This document shows positions 22,751 through 33,995 of a stretch of DNA of 64,000 bases, piece by piece. The DNA comes from Diphasiastrum complanatum (lineage: Eukaryota > Streptophyta > Lycopodiopsida > Lycopodiales > Lycopodiaceae), in NCBI GenBank assembly GCA_029204225.1, contig CM055107.1, positions 50,859,227-50,923,226 of the forward strand. Reading direction: 5' to 3'. Made by a program: the position numbers and the translations under genes. The notes beneath the pieces were generated by a model. It worked only from the letters and a program-made list of their open reading frames with translations, had not been told where the DNA came from and did no database searches. Within the stretch, counting starts at the first letter, position 1; every line of letters starts with the position of its first letter.

Positions 22751-22997
22751 ACCAATATTGGATCGACGCGCCAGAGGTAAAGAAAACCAAGAGCAGTCGT
22801 ACATCTGCGCGTCATACCGATATCACATATCAATACCAATATTGGAGCAACGTGCCAGAGGTAAAGAAAATCCAGAGCAGTCGTCCATCCATGCGTCATA
22901 CCGATATCGCATATCTATACCAATATTGGATCCACGCGCGTGAGCTAAAGAGAATCCCGAGTAGTCGTGCACCCGCACATCGTACTGATATCAGGTG
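22751..22997 (+). repeat. 84-bp tandem repeat, three units, in the leader
   Basis: Units start at 22751, 22835 and 22919, each with ACCAATATTGGA, followed in the first two by GCCAGAGGTAAAGAAAA. The period of 84 is a multiple of three, so the chance ORF at 22758-22943 repeats a 28-residue unit. The palindrome CCAATATTGG opens every unit. The third unit is the most diverged. Confidence 0.9.
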
Positions 22998-23062
22998 TTC
23001 AACCAAAAATTTACAGTTCTGTGGTGTGATAAATTTTGTGAACTAGACTCATCTATCCAATA

Positions 23063-26000
23063 ATGGCAACTCTAAGCGAGAGTGTCCTAAATGAGTCAAG
23101 CAAATTGGAAGGTGCCGGCAACTATGCAGTTTGGAAATTCAAACTGAAGAACATTTTGATGGAAAAGGAGCTGTGGGAGATTGTGAGAGGTGAAGAAACA
23201 AGGTCAGTGATTGAAGAAGATCAGCGGACATTTGATAGGAGAAAACAGAAAGCCCATAATGTCATCAACTTAGCTAGAGATGCAATTATTCCCTATATTT
23301 CAGATTCATAAAGATCAAGCATGGGATACATTGAAGGCATTGTTTGAAACGACAAATACATCTCGAATACTGTTTTTGAAGACGAAGTTGCATACATTGC
23401 GGATGGATGATGGTGCAACTATTGTCGATCACATACTGAAGATCAAAGAGATCCGTGACCAATTAGCAGCAGTTGGAGAGCAAGTACAAGATCGTGAGAT
23501 CGTGCAATTGACATTGAATAGTTTGAGTGAGTCACATCAAATGTTTGTGATGAGTATAGCCACAAGAGAAAATCTTCCAACCTATGAAGAACTAGGTGGA
23601 TTGCTTTTGCAAGAAGATCAACGTCAAGAGAACTTGAATCATCGTAACAGGAGCTATGATCAAGCTCTTGCAGTTAGAGGACGAGGTGGAAGATTTGGCT
23701 GTGGAAGGTATCAATTGAGAGGAAGAAACTCAAGCCGGGGATCATTTCAACAATTTCATGAGCAAGTCAATGATAGTCCGAATCGAGGCAATTGGAATCA
23801 AGGCCGACGTCAAAGACGTGACTATTCAAGACAAAATAAACCTAGAAATTGTAGGTACTACAACAAACTTGTCCAGTAAGAGCGTGAATGCTTCAAGAAA
23901 CAGAAGGAGATGGAACAAAGAAAAGACAAATGACAAGCGAGAAATTATGCTAATCAACATCAATTTGATGACTATTATTATGACGACAATTATACTGATC
24001 AACATCAATACGATGATGATCAATATGAAGATGATACAGGTGAGAGTTCAAAATTGTTCATTACAGCATTAATGACAAGTGATGAAGCCAAGGATACATG
24101 GTACATTGATAGTGGTGCATCCAAGCACATGACTTCAAGGAAAGAGTGGTTTTCAGAACTCAAGAAAACTGACAATGGTGATGAAGTTAGACAAGCTGAT
24201 GGCAAATTGCTATATGTTAAAGGAGTTGGAGTGGTACCAGTGAAGTTAGCCAGCGGGAAGATAGAGCAGATACGCAATGTGCAATATGTACTTGGCTTAG
24301 CTAACAATCTACGATCTGTTGGGACGATGGCTAATCAACAACTCAAGGTTGAGTTTGACAGTGACAAATGTCTTGTCAAAGACATCAAGAATCACTACAA
24401 AGTGATTGCTACAGGAGCTAGAGTCAACGAGAATCGACTCTACAAATTGAATGCGAGATCTTTTACTCAAGCTATGGTAAGCACTGTTGATAGTCGAAGT
24501 GATCTTTGGCATTAAAGGTTTGGTCATATTAGTGCTCAAAGCTTGCAAATTCTGAAAAGAGGTAATCTAGTTGTTGGATTGCCTGATATCTCTTTTGAAG
24601 GAAAAATTTGTGAGGGCTGCATTTTGGAAAAACAACAGAGAGAGAGAGAGAGAGAAATTTTCCAAAGATGGAGCAAGAAGAGCCAATGGCATTCTTGATC
24701 TTGTTCATAGTAATCTGTGTGGACCAATACAAACTAGGTCCATTAGTGGTTGATACTATTTCACTACATTCATTGATGACTATAGTAGACATATCTGGAT
24801 TTATTTCATAAGCAAGAAATCTGATGCTTTTGCCAAGTTTAGAGAGTTCAAGGCTCTAGTTGAAAAACAAACAGGTTGTTATATCAAGATTCTCAGACTA
24901 GATGGTGGTGGTGAGTATTTTTCAACAGAGTTTATAAACTTTTGCAAGGATCAGGGGATCAAGAGACAAACCACTACACCCTATTCACCACAACAGAACG
25001 GAGTCGCAGAATGAAAAAACAGATCCATTCTGGAGATGGCTAGGGCAATGCTTAAGAGCAAGGGTTTTCCAAATACTTTTTGGGCAGAAGCATGCAACAC
25101 AAGTACTCATATCTTGAATTGGTGTCCTACGAAGTCTGTGGAGGGTAAGACACCTTACGAAGCTTTTACTGAAAAGAAACCTAATGTTTCTCATTTACGA
25201 GTATTTGGTTGTGATGCTTACGCTCATGTACCTGATGAAAAATGAAAGAACCTAGATGCAAAAGCTGTTAAGTTTATTTTCCTTGGATATGATGAAAGAG
25301 CCAAGGCATACAGGATGTATGACATAGATGCACAAAAGATCGTGATTTCCAAAGATGCTACTTTTGATGAGATGGGTCAAAATGACCAAATAAAATTGAC
25401 AATTGATCCCTTTGATGATAAAGCTAAAGTGCAAGTGAAGGAAGAAGTTGGTGTTGATATGGAAGAGCCAATGGGAAAAGACACGGTCAATATTGAGATT
25501 CCTAGGAGAGTGCCTAAGTGGTACTTGTCAGTAACAAGTGATGCTAATAAGGGAGATACTCCCGAATCAAGTGAACAGGGAGAGCTTAGAAAATCAAGTA
25601 GAAATTGAAAACCTCCTGCAAGATTAGAGATGAATCTAGCCCTAATGGGTTCTGTGCTCAAGGCTCAAGAACCGAAAAATTTTGATAAAGCAAAGGAGCA
25701 CAAGGAGTGACATGAAGCTATGGAAATAGAAATGGTAGCTATAACGAAAAATAGGACGTGGAACTTGGTTGAGCTACCTAATGAGACGCCTATCACTTGC
25801 AAATGGATATACAAGATCAAATATGGAGCTAATGGGCAGCTCAACAAGTACAAAGCACAGTTGGTTGCGAGAGGATTAAGGCAGTAGGAAGGTATTGATT
25901 TTGAGAAAACCTTTGCACATGTAGCTAAGTTGGTAACTATACATTCTATCATTGCTATTTCTGTTTTCTATGATTGGAAGATCCAACAAATGGACGTTAA

Positions 26001-27170
26001 ATCTGCTTTTCTTAATGGAGTGCTGGATGAAGAGGTGTACTTAGTACAACCTCAAGGATTTGTTGAGCCAAGGAGAGAGCATCTCATTTGTAAGCTCAAC
26101 AAAGCCATTTACGGATTGAAGCAAGCACCACGGGCGTGGTACTCTTGCATTGATGAACACTTCAAGCGAAGGGGAATGATAAAGAGTAATGCTGATCCTA
26201 ATCTCTACATTCTAAGGCAAGACTCAGATATAGTGTTCATTGTGTTGTACGTGGATGATTTGATTATTACAGGAAGTAATGAGAGCTTAATTGATGAAAT
26301 AAAATCAGATCTTTCCAATGCTTTTGACATGAGTGATCTAGGATTGATGCACTATTGTCTTGGCATTGAAGTATGGCAAAAGGAAGACACAGTCTTTCTT
26401 ACACAAATCAAATATGCACGATATTTGCTTTATAAGTTCAATATGGAGGATTGTAAGCCTTTGAGTACACCTATGGATGTCAACATGAAGCTTACTGCAT
26501 ATGATGAATCTGAAAAAGTGGATGCTTATTTGTATAGATAGCTGGTGGGTAGTTTGATTTATTTGACACACACATGACGTGATATTTCTTATGTTGTTGG
26601 TGTTGTTAGTCAATTTATGCAAGATCCTAGTCAAGAACATTGGAAGTCTGCTAAACGTATTCTCAGATACATTCGAGGGACATTGAATTTTGGTTTGAAG
26701 TATGATCAACCTGAAGCGCCAATGTTGGTAGGTTATACAGATGCCGATTGGGCAGGTAATATTGATGACAGAAGATCTACCAGTGGTCATACATTCAGTT
26801 ATAGTACAACTGCAATTTCATGGAGCAGTAGAAAGCAACCTACAGTAGCCTTATCATCGACGAAAGCTGAATATCGAGCACCCAGCAATGCTACACAAGA
26901 AGCGGTGTGGTTACGAAGATTGCTTGTGGATTTAGGTCAACCACAGGTGGATGTGACTACTATATCTTGCGATAATCAAAGTCCATTCATCTTGCCAAAA
27001 ATCCAGTTCTACATGCTCGAACCAAGCACATCGAAATACACTACCATTTTGTTTGAGAGAAAATTTTTGATGGAGCCATTGATCTTGTTTTTTGTAAATC
27101 TGAAGATCAAATGGCAGATATTTTTACTAAGTCATTAGGTAGATGTAAATTTGAGAGGTTTCGTACTCTA
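23063..27170 (+). pseudogene. Copia gag-pol remains with many stops
   Basis: Gag starts at ATG 23063 (LEGAGNYAVWKFKLKNIL) and shifts frame near 23311. Its zinc knuckle has lost a Cys and gained a stop (near 23870). Protease YIDSGASKHMT lies at about 24100 and pre-integrase RFGHISAQSL near 24515, the latter preceded by a stop. A GA microsatellite disturbs the frame at 24638. Integrase keeps FIDDYSR and [12 protein letters not shown]. Reverse transcriptase has QMDVKSAFLNG and LYVDDLIITG (26245-26275). RNase H has YTDADWAGN, and the end decays near FTKSLG (27130). Most stops are CAG, CAA, CGA or TGG codons changed by C-to-T or G-to-A. It cannot be functional. Confidence 0.93.
24638..24657. repeat. 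(GA)n microsatellite in the integrase region
   Basis: About ten GA units lie where the zinc-binding part of integrase should be. They probably arose by slippage and caused a frame change. Confidence 0.85.
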
Positions 27171-27200
27171 TTAGAAATAGAAGAATGTAATTTTATCATT

Positions 27201-27210
27201 GAGGGAGAGT
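27201..27210 (+). promoter_or_regulatory. Polypurine tract
   Basis: TGAGGGAGAG directly precedes the 3' LTR start at 27211. Confidence 0.85.
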
Positions 27211-27472
27211 GTTAGAAATCAATGATAAACTTCATTGTTACTGTTTACGAGGTACATTAATGTTGACAGCTGTGACCAGCTGTCATTAGCCGTAGGCTAG
27301 TCTATTAGTCTACTCGTAGGTTTTCTCTCTCTATCAGGGGTTCAGGGTTTATTTGTACATTTTACATTCTGTATGAGTTAGTGTGATAGAGTGACAGTGC
27401 GTGTTCTTCTTCCGCCTTATTGTGGTGATTGCATATGGTGAATGCTTGATGTTGCATATCTAATTCTTGACA
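27211..27472 (+). repeat. 3' LTR of the decayed Copia element
   Basis: Same ends as the 5' LTR, with about ten substitutions between them. Confidence 0.95.
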
Positions 27473-27477
27473 ATACA
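27473..27477. repeat. Target-site duplication ATACA (right)
   Basis: Exact partner of 21861-21865. Confidence 0.93.
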
Positions 27478-28640
27478 CAACAATCCTTAGAAGATTCCTA
27501 CAATATCAAAAATATCCTATCGATTCTGATTCTAGAAATAAGTCTTTTATCTAAACATATTATGGATTCCTCTTGAAATCTATGCAACAGATGTTTCTCA
27601 TAGGTAACTTTTCTATCACATTCTTCTCTCTCTTTTAGTAGGAAACTACACGAGTTTCCAAGAAATACACATCAGTCTAGATATGGCCTAGGACAAGAAT
27701 TTCGGAAAATTGTTGAAAGTAAAAAATATGTGTTTCATCAACGTAACTTAATATCGTTAATGCCCAACTCTTTGAGTTGAATGAATTACCTCAAGATTTT
27801 CATTGTTACCTTCTAGAGAATTGACTCGCATAATCAAAAAAAGATTTATTGATTTTTTTAAGAAAAGTAAAATTAGAAAACTTTTACTAACCATTCATGT
27901 GTGTTGGTTATTCGTATCCCTCAACTCTGGCTATGGCTCCAACTAACGAGTGCTATGGCGGACTCCCAACTAGAACACGTTATGGCTCCGACTAGGCATC
28001 GTGGCTTTTCCAACCAATGGCTATGGCTTCCAACTAACCAAGAGGTTGAAGGATGAGAAGATCTACAGTGAGTGGGTGAGTATTTCGGGCAAGATCCACT
28101 CTTCTCTCGTTTCTCTACTTAGGAACTGACTCAAATGATTGCTTAACCTAATTAAATGACGGCTTAACCTAAAATCTCCTCCTCTAAGGCTTACCCTGCT
28201 AGAGAATGGAGGGCCTAGATTAACTTAACCTGTTGCCAGATGAATAATATACAATACAATGTGAAGTAACACAGTATACGAAACCACACAAGGGAGAACA
28301 CTTAGAGAGAAAGATAAGCATGTATTGCGAATGAGGTTCTTCTTCAAAATGGACTCTTCCACTCCTATATATACTTGGAGTGGTGGTCACTTACAAAAAG
28401 GCACTATGGGACAAATAGACCACATAGGCTTAACTTGGTACCATGGGACAAACCCCCAATGGACCATAAACAACTGAACTAACTTAAGTTGAACTTATTC
28501 AGACTAGTTTAAGTTTCAATCTTCTAGACTTAGGCCTAGAACTAAACAACTTTAAATCATTACAACATGGCGCAATGGCCTAAGCTTAACTGATTAGGTT
28601 TTAGGCTTAAGTCTGTATCTTTTTCAAGATGGCTCAAATA
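27478..28640. other. Non-coding DNA with short imperfect repeats and an LTR-like part
   Basis: This continues the region interrupted at 21861. At 27928-28042 there are imperfect units built around CTATGGCTCCAACTAAC. At 28260-28400 a stretch resembles the promoter part of the minus-strand LTRs here (GA-rich run, then TCCTATATATAC). No PBS or second LTR is identified, and there is no credible ORF. Confidence 0.4.
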
Positions 28641-28864
28641 TTTATAGAATATCAGCCTACATTATCCACTCCGTCAAAAAATTGGCGGTCCCATGCCAAT
28701 TGTCGCTGCCTGTTGTCTTGTCTGGTCTTCCCGCAGCTCTGCATTGATGGCGACCCGGATTTTATGAACTTCTCTGCCAATCTGTTCCATTCTCTCAAAT
28801 CAAATTTTCTCCAAAAATGGTTGTGGCCGATAGTAATCAAACATGTTCTGTAGAAATCCGTACA

Positions 28865-29146
28865 CTACCAAGATTCCACCATGTCAACGTGAAGTTCGTT
28901 AGTGATCTCCGCCCGATAGTAAAGCCTTGCCACATTGATGTGATCCATGGGTATGCTTAGGGGCTTATTTAGATCCAAAACTATTGGCGGCAGATCTCTA
29001 TCCCAGAAACTATGATCTACTGCACCCAGTCTTAGCCCAAGCATTGTTCGAAAAATGGGGACTGGATTATATTGGTCCAAAAAAGTGTACCCGCCTCGGT
29101 CCTCCCAGTTTGGATATGATTTATTAAACTCCTCTGACATTAACAT
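28865..29146 (-). pseudogene. Minus-strand ORF, unknown, end of ORF stack
   Basis: This 93-codon frame has protein-like composition (RGGYTFLDQYNPVPIF, PMDHINVARLYYRAEITNEL). It is out of frame with the upstream ORFs, separated by about 170 bases with stops. I recognise no domain. Its position after the coiled-coil ORFs on the same strand suggests it is the C-terminal part of the same decayed polyprotein. Confidence 0.4.
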
Positions 29147-29319
29147 CTGTCAGCTAGGATTCTTCGGCGTGATTCTGTGTCGTACCTCTGTAGTTGTGGT
29201 AAGTGTGGGTGGTGGAGGGTTTGGTATGGTTGTGAAAAGTTCATGGGGGAGGGTTGGGTATTTGCAGAGTAGATAAGTAGTGGATGGTGAATGAGTTGAG
29301 TGTCGAGGTGGTGAGGTGA

Positions 29320-30246
29320 TTATTCATGTGGTGGGGAGAGGGGTGTGTCATCGAGTGAGGGTGATGAGGCTTGATAGGTGGTGTCAGGTTGAGTGGCAAT
29401 GGGGTTAGGCTCTTTAGCTGAGATGCCTTGTTCGTGGTTCGTGGTAGTACCCCCTTGTGTGCTTTGAGGTTCCACCATTGCTGAGTGATACCCTGGATTA
29501 TCCCGTTGTTGTCCTATGTAGCACGAAGGTCCAGGATCATCAGTTCCTGCATCCTGTTGTCTATGGTGCTTGGCGTGTGTTTCTTCATGCTTTGTGTGTA
29601 ATGTTGGTAGCTGCTGGCGTAATGTTTTTAGTTGTCCTTCTAGCTTCTCAATCCGTGTGTTGAGCGCAGTTTGATTTGCTAGAGTGGCCTGCTGCAATTG
29701 TTGTGCTTGCGTCTGATTCGCCATCAATACCTGAGTTAACTTCTGATAGGAAGCGAGAGGTATTATGGTGCCTTATGGGATTGGTGCTGCTTGGAACTGG
29801 TTGAAATCAATCCGTTGAATATTGCCCATCATAGCGGTCCATAAGTTCCTGTGGCTTCGTCGTTCACCTTCTAATTGTGTTTCTAGGGTCTTGATGAGAT
29901 CATCCCTATGGTGTAAGCATGCGTGAACGTCCTTGTTATTTTGGTGCAGCTCTTTGAGGTCATCCATGAGTTTTTTTTTGTTGTTTTTTAATTGAGCGAC
30001 CTCTTGTTCTAATTCTGTGGAATAAATCTGCCATTCTTGTACCTTGTTTGTCAGTTGCATGTTTCCCCCTTGCGAGAAGTTGCACCAATTCTGATACTCA
30101 TTGATTGAAGAGTAGAGGTATGCATTTTGAGCGTTGATGGCCCGTCGCACATTTTCTGGAAGGTACTGCCACTCCCCAATAGGAGGATACTGCTGAGAGG
30201 TAGGTGCGTAGGATGGTGGGAGATTTTGTTGTACATTTTGATACAA
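29320..30246 (-). pseudogene. Coiled-coil, Gln-rich ORF of an unclassified retroelement
   Basis: One frame runs from 30246 to 29320, interrupted only by TAA at 29773-29775 (probably a former CAA). The first part (PPSYAPTSQQYPPIGEW, then INAQNAYLYSSINEYQNW) is Pro/Tyr-rich. Next comes a long coiled coil (LEQEVAQLKNNKKKLMDDL). After the stop a second coil begins (QQLQQATLANQTALNTRIEK, then LEGQLKTLRQQL), leading into a Pro/Thr/Gln-rich tail. There are no enzymatic motifs. The layout recalls structural or extra ORFs of plant Gypsy elements. No specific function can be given. Confidence 0.5.
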
Positions 30247-31500
30247 TGTGGTGTACTGTTCATGATGGACAGAATGAGTAGACGGAGGGTGTGATGTTTG
30301 AGTGACGGTGATAGGGATTGGAGATGTGTCGGCATTTGTGATCGAAGAAGTGGAAAGTATTGTGGAAGTGGGGTTGATGTGATAGGAGTCGATGAGATGG
30401 TGGTTGGTGGGTCACTTACCACGAACGACACAGGTGGGACACCAGGTTCCGCCTCTGTCTCCTTTGCCTCAAAATGTCGCGTCGAAGGATTTGATGTTGT
30501 AGTCAATGCTTCTTCAACGGCTTCCATGATTTTCACTGTTGAAGTGTCTTTAGGAATTGGATAAGGTGATTGTGCTGTGTCTCCCATTTCGTTGATATTT
30601 CCATGCCCTTGGCTGGTGGATTTGCACAAGTGTTGTTTGCTGCTACTGGATGAGTCTTTACCTGGTGTGTGGCCCTCCGAATGTTCTTTTGTGTGTTGGC
30701 TATGGGCATGCTCTTTTAACCGCTGTGACTCTAACTCTGCTTCCATGTCGCGTGTGAGTAACACTGGTGTGTTGCTGCATGTGGCATCGTTTGGGTGCTG
30801 GCTTGCTTGTTGCCTTTGCTTCTCCCCCTTTTATCCTCTTGGGGTGCTGAGCTCGTGTCGAGGTGGTATGTGGCACGTTTGGATATTTCTCTTGCACTCG
30901 AGCGAGAATGATGGGGAAGTCACCCAAGTAATGTTTGCTTACGAGCATATGCAGGAGATATCCGCACTTTGTGAGAGGTTTTCTTGCTTTGAGCGCTGCA
31001 CATAATTTAATACTTCTCTTTTCTGCCCACATGAAGTGGCGTGTAACAGGTTCCTCCAAGCCAAATGATAGGGTGAATAAAGTGCTGCTCGGAATCCTGT
31101 CAATTCTTGACAATTGTACCTCAGTGAGTAATACAAGAAGGTCCACCGTTGCCCTAAGTCCTGGATCCGAGATGAGTTTGACAACGTAACCGTCATTGTT
31201 ATAGATGGAGGTGTCACCATCTTCCGTACAAAGATGCGTCAAGTAATTCCTATCAAAAGATTGCCCTCTGTCGTGCATAGACTCTCCTTCATTCGGGAAC
31301 CCCAAGTGGCTTAGGATATGTGGTGAGATAGAAATTGGATCCTCGTCGTTGCGTCTAGGAATCCTGAATGTCTGGAGCTCGTCATCAGATGTAGAATAAG
31401 CCGCACGAACCAGACATTCATATTGCACACCGGAGATAAGTCGTGTGTCGAAGTTTAGCCGCTCCAAGAAAGGACGAGCAGCTGCTAGCTTTTGAGAAAA
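30051..31500 (-). pseudogene. Possible plant-transposon ORF domain, frameshifted
   Basis: The frame 31467-30700 opens after ARPFLERLNFDTRL. It contains SISPHILSHLGFPNEGES, then a helical segment with LTKCGYLLHMLVSKHY, and ends in a basic linker. This order (RPFL near the start, a short I...LG.P stretch, then helices) loosely resembles the 'putative plant transposon protein' ORF found beside gag-pol in plant Gypsy elements; that comparison is from memory and weak. A frameshift near 30800 leads to a second frame (30764-30051) with Ser/Thr/His-rich low-complexity sequence. A further shift near 30340 leads to the coiled-coil ORF. Taken together, the stack would be a polyprotein of more than 700 residues. 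Confidence 0.4.
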
Positions 31501-31954
31501 TTAGTAAATGAGACCAAGTGAATTTCTCGAGTGTACCTGCTAGGTTTCATGTCTGATCAAGCACTTTGCTGAGTTCTAGGACTCCACAATATAGATAATA
31601 TGCTCCTTGAAAGCTTAGGCGAGTGGTCCTTTTTTTTTTTTTTTGAGAGAAAGATAAGTTCCTTGCAATCGATTGCAAGAATAAGTGATGCTAGCTCCAA
31701 CCCGGGAGGTAATTACTGTTTTGGGACATGATTGTCACTGGTCATGCATGCTGTTACCTGAAACCTGTACAATAGTGATAGAAATGAGGTAGATTTGCAA
31801 GAATTCGGACCTAAACTATCCTAAGTATTGATTGTTAAACATGCAGACAATTCAACGGAAAAGGGTGTAAAAAATGAATTTAAAAAAAATGAGCATTATG
31901 ACAAAACGACAGAAATTACAGACATGCATGCACACACACGTAACACACAATCAA
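31501..31954. other. Non-coding gap between ORF stack and Gypsy integrase end
   Basis: There is no ORF. It contains a T run at 31630-31643 and an inverted repeat TTGCAATCGATTGCAA at 31662-31677. The purine-rich end of an LTR is not visible. Confidence 0.45.
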
Positions 31955-33995
31955 TCAACACATGTCTAAGAAATAGCAGGGCTCATGATATCGCTGTAAT
32001 CTACTCCCGTTCACTACCGTGTCCAGCGGGATGCCTTCGAGGGTTTTAAGTTTAGCGTAGCCCGAAGCAAAGATCTGATCAATGATATAGGGACCTTGGC
32101 CAGTAAATTTAAGTTTGCGCTTATGTACTTTCGTTTGATAGAGAAGGACTCTATTTCCTTCTTTAAATTCTTTCAACATAATATCACTTTGTATATCCAT
32201 TGTGCTTTACTAGCAAAATCGCGAATATGGCAACGATAGTGATTAGTGTGACCCATAAAACAATAAGCATCTCGGATCATTTTAGGTTTTGTCCATGTGA
32301 CCAAGTACGACGCCGTGGGTGACCCATATCTGACATTTTTCAAGATTAAGAGAAATATCATACTTGTGGCATTGTATGAAAATACGTTCGAGTACGGCCA
32401 GGTGCGTGGATTTTTCCGAGTGCACCCCAAGGTCATCAAGATAGATCTCAAGGTTGTCACCGATGAGATCATAAAATGCTGCTTGCATGACACGTTGGAA
32501 GGTACATGGCGCATTACACAATCCAAAGGGCATAACGCGCCAGCAGAAGATACCCCATTCCGTAGCAAAAGTCGTTTTGGGTTGGTCTTCTTCAGAGATA
32601 ACAACTAAGCTGTATCCACTGAAGCGGAGGGAAAAAAAGTATCATAATATTAAATGAAACCATCAAAATGAAGCTGGATTGCTCTACATATGTTATGGAC
32701 CCATCCAGGAAGGAGTAAACTTCATCCCCAGCTAGGTTTTCCAATATGGATTTGCCATACAGGATTGGAAAATGGTCTCTTTTTGTGGAAGCGTTTAATT
32801 TGCGATAGTCGACACAGATACGAGGCTTCCGATTCTTCTTTGGGACCACAACGATAGGTGATACCCAATCTGTATGTTCCACCTCGTAGATGAAACTTGC
32901 CTTCAAGAGCATTTGGAGTTCTTCTTTGATGCGTGCTCTATAGATCGGATTACAACGATAAGGTCTAATGGCATGGGGTTTAGCATCCGTCTTTAATGAG
33001 ATTCTATGCACGGCAACCGAGGGATCTACCCCCTTCATGTCCTTATAGTTCCATGCAAAGTCATGACAATATTTTCTAAGGAGCTTGTCTAAGGCCAGAC
33101 GTTGTTCGGTGTTGAGGTGTGCTCCAATATGGACAAACTTTTCCTCTGTCTCATCAGGCTCTTGAAGATTTAACTTTATGGTTTGAGCAGGGCAATCATA
33201 TGGCTCATTCCCCTTTGGCTCTCGTTGAGCTTGAGGCAGGTGGATAGCTACATCTTCAATGGTGAAGTCCTTGAAATGGTTGGGCACATCAATTTTATCA
33301 GGGGCATAGGGCTTCTTAGTCTTGGCTTTAGGTGGATCCTTAGGGGTTGTAGCTGTGTGGCTTGTGGACCTAGAGGATTGTGCTTCACCTTGTGGGATCT
33401 CGAGCTATCGTGAGATCGCGAGGAGGCTCCACCTCTATAATATTTTTCATTTTCTCACGGATAGCTTCCTTCCTAGTTGGTTTTGCAAGCACCCTGTGAA
33501 CGGTGTTTTTGTGTGGCTTGGACGCTTGAGGGACTTCGGTTAAGATTGCGTCATCTATCGCGTAGATAGATTCAGTATCATGCATCTCCCATTCGTATAC
33601 CGGTCATTTGACACGATATAGTTTACTTTGGTCCAGTTTGGCTGCGGCAATGCTAGCCTTAGGCTCTATCTCTCGGACCTTCTCAGGGAATAGTCGTGGG
33701 CGAATGGCGTCCATGAAGCGCAGAATAGCTACATCTGTAATATCGGCCATGTCGGAGTCAGTATCAAACTCTTGAGGGCGTAAAACACTCTCATCATCAA
33801 TATACAAGGTTATTGATTCATCATAAGGTAGCCAGGCGACGTGAAGCAAGTCCTCGTTGTGGGGCTGAATGTTAACATAACTGACATTGAAAATAGGAGT
33901 ATCCAAATCAGTTGGTTCAACAGTAGATTCATCGCTATTAGTGTGATGTGTATTGAGTTGCAATGTTCCGCATTGACACAATCGATTGTTGTCAA
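31955..33995 (-). pseudogene. Internally deleted Ty3/gypsy pol
   Basis: Minus-strand pieces run in order from 33995 down. First is a linker with acidic segments (33995-33400). Next is reverse transcriptase from about 33290 (SLKTDAKPHAIRPYRCNP, WVSPIVVVPKKNRKPRICVDYRKLN) with the catalytic YLDD at about 32440. Then, after VLGH near 32290, the sequence jumps directly to the end of integrase (DAYCFMGHTNHYRCH, then KLKFTGQGPYII and VNGSRLQRYHE). Most of RNase H and the integrase core are therefore deleted. Frameshifts occur near 33590, 33400 and 32650. The integrase tail type (GPY...GSRLKRYHE) is typical of non-chromodomain plant Gypsy elements. No LTRs were located. Confidence 0.8.

Larger units (their letters stand above)
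21866..27472 (+). mobile_element. Complete but decayed Ty1/copia retrotransposon
   Basis: The element is 5.6 kb, with LTRs of about 263 bp (21866-22128 and 27211-27472). It has an exact PBS, a polypurine tract TGAGGGAGAG, a 930-base leader with tandem repeats, and gag-pol in the standard Copia order. The LTRs differ at about ten positions (near 96 percent identical), so it is clearly older than the element at 6440-12585. The ATACA target duplication is perfect. Coding capacity is destroyed by at least a dozen stops and frameshifts. Confidence 0.95.

Noticed and set aside
22758-22943. ORF with two 28-residue repeats
   Set aside because: It lies in the untranslated leader. The repeat unit of 84 bp happens to be a multiple of three, and the frame is not kept in the third unit.
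28865-31500. Host gene rather than retroelement ORFs
   Set aside because: It is frame-broken, adjoins a Gypsy pol on the same strand and has transposon-like layout. A host pseudogene remains possible but is less likely.
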